A stretch of 64,000 nucleotides of DNA, from the NCBI GenBank assembly GCA_000719025.1, contig JODP01000005.1, positions 248,001-312,000 on the forward strand, written 5' to 3'. Below the pieces are notes generated by a model. That model was not told where the DNA came from. It saw nothing but the letters and a program-made list of their open reading frames with translations, and did no database searches. Positions within the stretch are counted from its first letter, which is position 1, and every line of letters begins with the position of its first letter. The stretch comes from Kineosporia aurantiaca JCM 3230 (GTDB lineage Bacteria; Actinomycetota; Actinomycetes; Actinomycetales; Kineosporiaceae). Shown one piece after another: positions 59,046 through 64,000 of this stretch. The position numbers and the translations under genes were made by a program.

Positions 59046-59483
59046 TCAGCCGGTGAAGCTCGGGTCGGTCGCCACCGGCCGGGCCGGCTTGGCCGTGGTG
59101 ACCTGGTCCCGGGGGCCCGCGGCGGCCGTCGGCCGGGGTTCCGCGGTGGTGCTGGCGGACTGCTTGGGCCGGGTGGTGGCCGGGACCGGGGACGCGGCCT
59201 TGGTGGCGGAGCGCTTGGTGCGCCCGGTGCTGGCGGTGGCCGTCGGGCGCGGCGCCTGGGTGGCCGAGCGCCTGGGCCCGGTCGTCGGGGCCTGGGTGAC
59301 CTTGGCCCTGGTGGCCGGGACGGGCTTGGCCGTCGCGGTCGCCGGGGCGGGCTCCGCCGTCGCGGTCGCCGAAGGGGCCTGGGCCGGCTTCGAGTCGTGA
59401 CCGACCGCCATCGCCGTACCCGAGACCCCGAGCAGCAGCCCGGCCGCCACCACTACCGCGGCCACCAGCTTGGTCTTGCGCAT
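59046..59483 (-). CDS. Secreted Ala/Thr/Pro-rich low-complexity protein, 145 aa
   Basis: A signal peptide (about 1-27, ending GTAMAVG) is followed by a disordered basic chain rich in Ala, Thr and Pro (for example ATAEPAPATATAKPVPATRA). There is no folded domain and no LPxTG sorting motif. The downstream gene, 5 bp away, encodes an L,D-transpeptidase, so the two may work together at the cell wall, for example as a substrate or stalk. It is of unrecognised family. Confidence 0.7.
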   Translation of the reverse strand: MRKTKLVAAVVVAAGLLLGVSGTAMAVGHDSKPAQAPSATATAEPAPATATAKPVPATRAKVTQAPTTGPRRSATQAPRPTATASTGRTKRSATKAASPVPATTRPKQSASTTAEPRPTAAAGPRDQVTTAKPARPVATDPSFTG

Positions 59484-59583
59484 CGTTCCTCCGTGAGTCG
59501 TTCGTCCGGTGATCCGGCGGGCGCCGCAACCACTACCTGAACGACTCCCAGTCCCGGTGAAAGGTTGTGCCCCGGAAGAACTT

Positions 59584-60171
59584 CTACTTCTGGGCGGCCG
59601 GAGTCGGGCTCTGGGTCAGATCCTCGGTGGAAGTTTGGGTGGGAGCTTGGGTCGTGGAAGCCCGGGTGGTTGGAGCTTGGGTGGTTGGAGCTTGGGTGGC
59701 GAGAGCTCCGGTGCCGGTCTGCGCCCGCTTGGCCACGGTCGCGGACGTGGAGGGCCTCTCGGCCTTCCGGTCCTGGGGCTCGGATTCGGTGGCCCGGGCC
59801 GTGGGCTGCGGCTCGGCCGGGCTGGGCTTCCGGGTCGGCGTCGTCGTCGGTGCCACCGTCGGTACCGCGGTGGAGACCGCTGTGGAGATCGGGGTGGGCG
59901 TCGCGGAGGTACTGACGGCCGGTGGGCCGCCCGGCGTGACCGGAACCGCGGTGTCCTGGTTCAGCAGGGCCGGGACGGCCAGCACCACCCCGGCAATGGC
60001 CAGCGCGGTGGCCACCGGCACCAGGACCGAGGCCCGGAACCAGGGCGCCCGTCGGCGCCTGCGCAGGCCCCGGCGCAGCCGTTGCCGGGAATCCGGCTGC
60101 GGTTTCAGGTCACCCAGTTCCAGGTCGAGTTGCCCCCGCAGGCGCGAGCCGAGCTGATCATCGTCCATCAT
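59584..60171 (-). CDS. Membrane partner of ECF sigma factor with Thr/Pro-rich tail, 195 aa
   Basis: The cytoplasmic N-terminus (about 1-42) is short and Arg-rich, then one membrane segment (about 45-68), then an extracytoplasmic Thr/Pro/Ala-rich region with repeated APTTQ-like units near residues 162-180. ATG overlaps the sigma-factor stop (ATGA), the normal place for an anti-sigma factor. But no HxxxCxxC zinc motif is seen, so a regulatory role is inferred from position. The repeat part is coded by 15-nt direct repeats that may expand or contract. Confidence 0.72.
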   Translation of the reverse strand: MMDDDQLGSRLRGQLDLELGDLKPQPDSRQRLRRGLRRRRRAPWFRASVLVPVATALAIAGVVLAVPALLNQDTAVPVTPGGPPAVSTSATPTPISTAVSTAVPTVAPTTTPTRKPSPAEPQPTARATESEPQDRKAERPSTSATVAKRAQTGTGALATQAPTTQAPTTRASTTQAPTQTSTEDLTQSPTPAAQK

Positions 60172-60758
60172 TGACGCTCCTCTCGCGAATTCTCGGCGGG
60201 CGCTTCCAGAACGCTGCGGAGTTTGGCCAAACCCCTTGACGCATAACCTTTCACCGAACCCGGCCGGAGACCGAGGGCGTCCGCCGTCTCCTTCTCCGAC
60301 AGGTCCAGGTAGTGCCGCAGCAACACGGCCTCGCGCTCCCGCCGCGGCAGGGCCGCGATCGCCGCGGTCAGCGGCCCGGGCAGCTGCGCCTTCAGCGCCG
60401 CGTCCTCCGCGCTGATCTGGTCGTGCTGCCGCAGCCGGGCCAGCCGGAGCACCACCGACCGGCGCCGCAGCCGCGACCGCGCCCCGTTCACCACACTGCG
60501 GTGCAGGTAGCCGACCGCCTCGTCCTTGTCCCGGATCCGTTCCCAGCTGCTGTGCACGGCCAGGAACGCGTCCTGGACCACGTCCTCGGCCACCGCCGGA
60601 TCACCGACCAGCACCGTCGCCACCCGGAGCATCCGCCCCTGGTAACGGTCGAACAGCAGCTCGACCGCGGTCTCCGCGTCGACCGAGGAGAGGGCCGGGG
60701 GTGCCGGGAGCTCGTCGCCGAACCCGGGCGAGGCGCCGGCAGACCTGGACGTGACCAT
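60168..60758 (-). CDS. ECF sigma factor of the SigE family, 196 aa
   Basis: Region 2 (about 30-100) has AVELLFDRYQGRMLRVATVL and the DPAVAEDVVQDAFLAVHSSW motif. Region 4 (about 135-185) has LPRREREAVLLRHYLDLSEK and ADALGLRPGSVKGYASRGLAKL. This matches the actinobacterial SigE-70-like family. It would direct RNA polymerase to envelope-stress-type promoters, as suggested by the coupled membrane protein and the nearby wall genes. ATG at 60758 is preferred over a GTG one codon earlier, since GAGG is just upstream. Confidence 0.9.
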   Translation of the reverse strand: MVTSRSAGASPGFGDELPAPPALSSVDAETAVELLFDRYQGRMLRVATVLVGDPAVAEDVVQDAFLAVHSSWERIRDKDEAVGYLHRSVVNGARSRLRRRSVVLRLARLRQHDQISAEDAALKAQLPGPLTAAIAALPRREREAVLLRHYLDLSEKETADALGLRPGSVKGYASRGLAKLRSVLEAPAENSREERQ

Positions 60759-60797
60759 CACCTCGGTACGACGCGGGACCTCAGGAAAAGGTTGTGT

Positions 60798-61289
60798 TCA
60801 CCCTCCCAGCCGGACCGCGCGGACAAAGGCATAGACATTCAGCCGCAGCGCCTCGATCCGCTGCACCCGGGCTGCCTCCCGGTCGAACCCCTCGTAGGCG
60901 ATCGGGGGCAGCACCCGGACGTTGGCCGAGCACTCGAATCCGGCGCAGACCAGGGTGCCGATGGTGTTGCCGTTGCGACCGGCCTGGCCGGCCCGCTTGG
61001 CGCTGAAGAAGACCACGTCGTTGGGCAGCGTCACGTCCTCGCACCAGTTGCACTGCGGGCGGCCGCGGGTCACCCCGTCGGACCGGCGCAGCACGGCGCC
61101 GACCAGTTCGTCGTCGACCTCGGCGAAGACGTAGCCGAGGCTGGGGATCTTGTGGTCCCGCCAGCCCAGGTAGTCCAGGTTCGCCCAGTCCAGCTCGGCG
61201 AAGTCCGGGGGCAGGACGAGCTCTTTCCGTTCGCGCAGGGTGGAGTTCACGAAGGAGGTACGGATCTGCTTCTCGGTAAAGGAACGCAC
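60798..61289 (-). CDS. FBP-domain (EF-G-binding-like) zinc protein, 163 aa
   Basis: The C-terminal treble-clef domain is visible: QCNWCEDVTLP, FFSAKRAGQAGRNGNTIGTL and VCAGFECSANVR. These four Cys positions match the FBP_C domain of elongation factor G-binding proteins, which help release EF-G from stalled ribosomes (fusidic acid). The N-terminal half is mixed alpha/beta with less conservation. GTG at 61289 begins VRSFTEKQIRTSF. Single gene; role in translation rescue is a family-level inference. Confidence 0.82.
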   Translation of the reverse strand: MRSFTEKQIRTSFVNSTLRERKELVLPPDFAELDWANLDYLGWRDHKIPSLGYVFAEVDDELVGAVLRRSDGVTRGRPQCNWCEDVTLPNDVVFFSAKRAGQAGRNGNTIGTLVCAGFECSANVRVLPPIAYEGFDREAARVQRIEALRLNVYAFVRAVRLGG

Positions 61290-61467
61290 AGCAAGGCCTC
61301 ATGTCTTGGGGATGTCCGGATGCCCCCGCGCCCGGAAATGGGCAGCAAGGAGCCACTGATGTCGTGCTTCATGAGGGCAGAGCTACCTCGTGCCGGCGCC
61401 GAGCGCGCCGAGGACCTCCAGACGCCCAGCGGGCGGAGTGCACGAGATTCCGGACATGGGCCCGAGT

Positions 61468-62241
61468 CTACATCGCGGTGCTGTGGTCGTCCTGGTGCTG
61501 ATCCGTCCCACCGGGCAGATCGAAGTCGGAGACCGGCAGCCGGACCGCGGAGATCACGTTCAGCAGGGACTTGTTCATCCGCTTGATCGAGGTCAGCGCG
61601 TGCTCGTCGGACACCGCGACCAGCCGGACCGGGGTGCGTCCTCTCTGCCGGTTCTGCAGGTTCTGCAGCGCCGCGGCGTTGTGGGCGGCATCGGTGCCCA
61701 GGGCCCGGGCGGCCCCCAGGAGGTAGTCGTGCGCGTCCATGGTCACCCCCTGAGTGGGCTTCGCATCGGCCAGCTTCGTCCGGAGCGCCGTCATCTCCTC
61801 GGCCACCTGCTGCAGCGCCGCCACCTGGGCGGTCAGCTGGGGAGCGCCTCGGGCCGGGCGCCGGTTATAGGTCGAAACGGCCGCGTTGGCCTGCTTCATC
61901 GCCGGAAGGTAGACCCGCTCGGCGGCGAAGAACGTCTCCCGCTGCGCGAGCAGGCCCCGCAGCTCGGGCAGGACCCGCGCCTGGACCTTCTCGATCGCCG
62001 CCGTGTCCTTCTCCGCGTCGCTCTCCCCGCCGACCAGGCCGATCAGCCGCAGCAGGCCCACCACCAGAGCGAGCACGACGATGAACCCGGCCGCCCCGAG
62101 CAGCACCCGGCGCCGGCGGACCGGGTCGCGCAACGGCGCTTCCTCGGCGATGTCGTGCAGCAGCTCGGTGGTCGGGGTGGGCGGGGACTGCGGTGGAGCC
62201 TCGTCCAGGTCTTCCGCCGGGGTCTGCGTGGTCGTGCTCAT
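61468..62241 (-). CDS. Membrane protein with DLPGG-DDHST tail, 257 aa
   Basis: A Pro/Thr-rich cytoplasmic start, one membrane segment (about 46-70) and a helical extracytoplasmic region with FFAAERVYLPAMKQANAAVS. The C-terminus reads DFDLPGGTDQHQDDHSTAM. The protein at 41092 has the same pattern (FFAAERRYLPAM and the same tail), so the two are paralogues; this one lacks the zinc ribbon. The tail is short and well conserved and may be a binding or targeting signal. No known family is recognised. Confidence 0.72.
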   Translation of the reverse strand: MSTTTQTPAEDLDEAPPQSPPTPTTELLHDIAEEAPLRDPVRRRRVLLGAAGFIVVLALVVGLLRLIGLVGGESDAEKDTAAIEKVQARVLPELRGLLAQRETFFAAERVYLPAMKQANAAVSTYNRRPARGAPQLTAQVAALQQVAEEMTALRTKLADAKPTQGVTMDAHDYLLGAARALGTDAAHNAAALQNLQNRQRGRTPVRLVAVSDEHALTSIKRMNKSLLNVISAVRLPVSDFDLPGGTDQHQDDHSTAM

Positions 62242-62324
62242 GGTCCGTCATCGGACCGTGGACAGCCCTAGGTAACCGGCTCCGGGTCGCAGTAGGGCAT
62301 TCGGAGCACAGCTCAGTTCAGAGT

Positions 62325-63215
62325 TCAGTTCAGCGCACCCACGAGGGCGTGCACGGATTCGACCGCGGGAACGGCGATGCCGTGGCGGCTCGCTGCCCTC
62401 AGCACGGCTCCGGTGATCGCATCGTGCTCCAGCGGCAGGCCGGCCAGCCGGTCGCGCAGCATGGACGTGGTCGCTCCGTCGGGGAAGCCCTGCAGCCAGG
62501 TGACCGTGGCGCGGGCGTGGCCGGGAGCGATCACCGCGCCGGCGGCCCGGGCCACCTCGGCCCCCTCCTCCAGCAGGCGAACGGCGAACTCGGCCACGGC
62601 CGCATCCCGGAACACCTCGATCCGGCGCTGGGTCAGGGCGGTGATCGGGTTGGTGACCAGGTTGGTCAGCAGCTTCTGCCAGGCCACGGTGACGAAATCG
62701 GGGTCGGCGCGGACCTTCAGCCCGCCGGCCACCAGCCGCTCCCGGAAGCGCAGGGCGGCCGCGTCGTCCGGGATCACCAGGTCGGCCGGCACGTCGACGG
62801 TGTGGATGACCACCACGCCCGGCTGGGGACGCTCGCTGTTGATGTAGACCCCGGCCGGCACCACCGACGATGCGCCCAGGTAGGACTCGACCCGCTCGTG
62901 GTGCTCGATCCCGTTCTGCGCGACCAGCACCGCCGTGTCCGGGTCGGCAGCGGCCCGGAGCCATTCGCCGACCGCCGGGGTCTGATGCGCCTTGACCGCC
63001 AGCACGACCAGCCGGTGTTCCTTGATCTCGGCCGGCTCGGTGGTGTGGGTGACCGGGATCGACTCGGTGCGACCGCCCTCGGTCACCTCGAAGGCCGACA
63101 CGGGCGTGCCGCCGCACACCGTGATCGGATGCCCGGCGCGGTACAGGGCCGCCCCGATCGCCATCCCGATCGCCCCGGCCCCGACGACCGCCACGGGTTC
63201 TGCTGTGTATTCCAC
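62325..63215 (-). CDS. Ketopantoate reductase-family (PanE/ApbA) enzyme, 296 aa
   Basis: The NADP motif is VAVVGAGAIGMAIGAALYRAG near the N-terminus; a later LVVLAVKAHQT fits the PanE/ApbA fold. The second domain has WQKLLTNLVTNPITAL (with the conserved catalytic Lys) and TSMLRDRLAGLPLEHDAITG near the end. It could reduce 2-dehydropantoate for CoA synthesis. Several paralogues usually exist and the true substrate may differ. It lies 36 bp downstream of a CGNR regulator gene on the same strand, so they may be one operon. Confidence 0.85.
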   Translation of the reverse strand: MEYTAEPVAVVGAGAIGMAIGAALYRAGHPITVCGGTPVSAFEVTEGGRTESIPVTHTTEPAEIKEHRLVVLAVKAHQTPAVGEWLRAAADPDTAVLVAQNGIEHHERVESYLGASSVVPAGVYINSERPQPGVVVIHTVDVPADLVIPDDAAALRFRERLVAGGLKVRADPDFVTVAWQKLLTNLVTNPITALTQRRIEVFRDAAVAEFAVRLLEEGAEVARAAGAVIAPGHARATVTWLQGFPDGATTSMLRDRLAGLPLEHDAITGAVLRAASRHGIAVPAVESVHALVGALN

Positions 63216-63251
63216 GGTGTTCCACCTTCGCCGAGCTCACGGGTTACCGCA

Positions 63252-63788
63252 TCAGGTACGGTGCCGAGCCCGGAAAGCGTTCACCTTGGCGGCGTTTCCG
63301 CACTCGCTCATCCCGCACCAGCGGCGGCTGCCGGCCCGGGAGACATCCAGGTACAGGCGGGTGCAGCGGTCGTTGGCGCAGTCCTTGACCCGGTCCAGAT
63401 CGGGACCGGCCATCAGGTCGAGCGCATCCCGCACCAGCGCGGCGAGCGACTGCTCGATCGTACCCGTGCGGGTCACCCGGCCGTCGGCGGCCAGTTCCAG
63501 CCGGGGGCCCGGCGCGGCCGCCAGTTCGTTGAGCAGGGCCACGTCGGCCTCCGGCAGCGGGCGGTCCGCGCCCCGGACCGCGGTCATCACCCGGTAGAGG
63601 CACTCGCGCACCTGCCGGACCCGCTCGAGCGCGGCCGGGTCGGCCTGCACGGTGAGGCCGAGCGAGGAGCCCCGGGTCCAGGACTCGACGTCGGCCGGGC
63701 TGTGCAGCTGCTCCTCGGGCCGGTCGCGCCGCCATTTGAGGGTGCCGAGCAGATCCAGGCTCGGGCGGTTGCTGACATACACGAACAT
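63252..63788 (-). CDS. CGNR zinc-finger transcriptional regulator, 178 aa
   Basis: The N-terminal half is an ABATE ligand-binding domain starting MFVYVSNRPSLDLLGTL. The C-terminal CGNR domain has CANDRCTRLYLDVSRAGSR and CGMSECGNAAKVNAFRARH, with four metal-binding Cys. Such proteins are thought to be stress-linked regulators. ATG at 63788 has AAGGTGG upstream. An inverted repeat lies right before the start, shared with the divergent DinB/DUF664-like gene. Confidence 0.9.
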   Translation of the reverse strand: MFVYVSNRPSLDLLGTLKWRRDRPEEQLHSPADVESWTRGSSLGLTVQADPAALERVRQVRECLYRVMTAVRGADRPLPEADVALLNELAAAPGPRLELAADGRVTRTGTIEQSLAALVRDALDLMAGPDLDRVKDCANDRCTRLYLDVSRAGSRRWCGMSECGNAAKVNAFRARHRT

Positions 63789-63809
63789 GTAACCACCTTA
63801 ACTGGTTAC
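63789..63809. promoter_or_regulatory. Inverted repeat, likely CGNR operator
   Basis: GTAACCA (63789-63795) and TGGTTAC (63803-63809) are exact 7-bp complements around CCTTAAC. It touches the CGNR start codon and lies 30 bp before the divergent gene's GTG. Confidence 0.55.
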
Positions 63810-63839
63810 TTTGGCCGCGTCAGCGGTTAGAGTCCTGAC

Positions 63840-64000
63840 GTGACGAATCCAGCTGCAGCACGGCCCGCCCTGGAAGTACCGGGCGAGGATTTCCGGTACT
63901 TCGCCGACCGCGCCCTGGACGGCCTGCGCGCGGTGATCCTGGAGCTCGGCGACGAGCTGGTGAACCAGCGCCCCACGCCCACCGCGAACAGCCCGTTCGG
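63840..64000 (+). CDS. DinB/DUF664-like protein, N-terminus only (runs off the right edge)
   Basis: 53 codons are visible from GTG 63840. The segment YFADRALDGLRAVILELGDE and NQRPTPTANSPF resembles the start of the DUF664/mycothiol-dependent DinB superfamily, where the ANSPF motif precedes the first metal-binding His region. Most of the protein, including the metal ligands, is outside the window. The divergent arrangement with the CGNR regulator and a shared inverted repeat suggests co-regulation. Confidence 0.65.
   Translation, partial: MTNPAAARPALEVPGEDFRYFADRALDGLRAVILELGDELVNQRPTPTANSPF

Noticed and set aside
61359..61586. Small + strand frame starting MSCFMRAEL after an AAGGAG site
   Set aside because: It continues into sequence antisense to the membrane protein at 61468 and becomes Arg/Ser-rich; no family or codon pattern supports it despite the good ribosome-like site.

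Overview
The window looks like chromosomal DNA of a very GC-rich actinomycete. Third codon positions are almost all G or C, GTG and TTG starts are frequent, many neighbouring genes overlap by 4 bp, and the families are typical of Actinomycetota (fused OleBC, SigE-type ECF sigma factor, TIGR02569-like kinase, CGNR regulator, EACC1). A Kineosporia-like organism would fit, but the sequence alone does not fix the genus. No rRNA, tRNA, CRISPR array, transposase, integrase or phage gene was seen.

Layout. 0-7 kb: a diguanylate cyclase, then an olefin (long-chain alkene) operon oleA-oleBC-oleD. 7-18.5 kb: a second diguanylate cyclase, a WYL regulator, a large secreted propeller-like protein, then a leftward group of histidine kinase, response regulator, a membrane GGDEF-EAL protein and an orphan sugar-binding lipoprotein whose start overlaps the GGDEF-EAL stop. 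18.5-31 kb: mixed metabolism and regulation (kinase-fold protein, three SDR oxidoreductases, RNase Z, a luciferase-like monooxygenase, a GAF-ANTAR protein, a secreted peptidase, an AraC regulator, a methyltransferase, a D-cysteine desulfhydrase). 31-47.5 kb: an envelope and secretion stretch with lytic transglycosylase-like, GDSL hydrolase, RTX-type repeat, lysyl-oxidase-like, ricin-lectin and alpha-amylase proteins, plus a TetR/MFS efflux pair. 47.5-52.6 kb: divergent regulator/enzyme pairs (TetR/FAD monooxygenase, GntR/MBL-rhodanese). 52.7-55.8 kb: small genes related to actinobacterial NTP-dependent conflict systems: a RHIM-family-like protein that ends before its amyloid motif, a protein resembling the C-terminal part of a STAND/NACHT-TPR protein without its NTPase, and an EACC1 protein. 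56-64 kb: a lipoprotein, a HAD phosphatase, an L,D-transpeptidase with a Pro/Thr-rich secreted partner, an ECF sigma factor with a membrane partner, an EF-G-binding-like protein, a ketopantoate-reductase-like enzyme, and a CGNR regulator divergent from a DinB/DUF664-like gene that runs off the end.

How parts fit together. Ole proteins condense two acyl-CoAs, reduce the product, close a beta-lactone and decarboxylate it to a long-chain alkene. Three GGDEF proteins within 16 kb point to heavy c-di-GMP signalling, and the lipoprotein coupled to the GGDEF-EAL protein suggests an extracytoplasmic sugar sensor rather than an importer. Several divergent regulator/enzyme pairs carry clear palindromes between them. 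Two intergenic sites share a repeat with the core TCCATGATCACG, and in both the repeat supplies the stop codon of the upstream gene.
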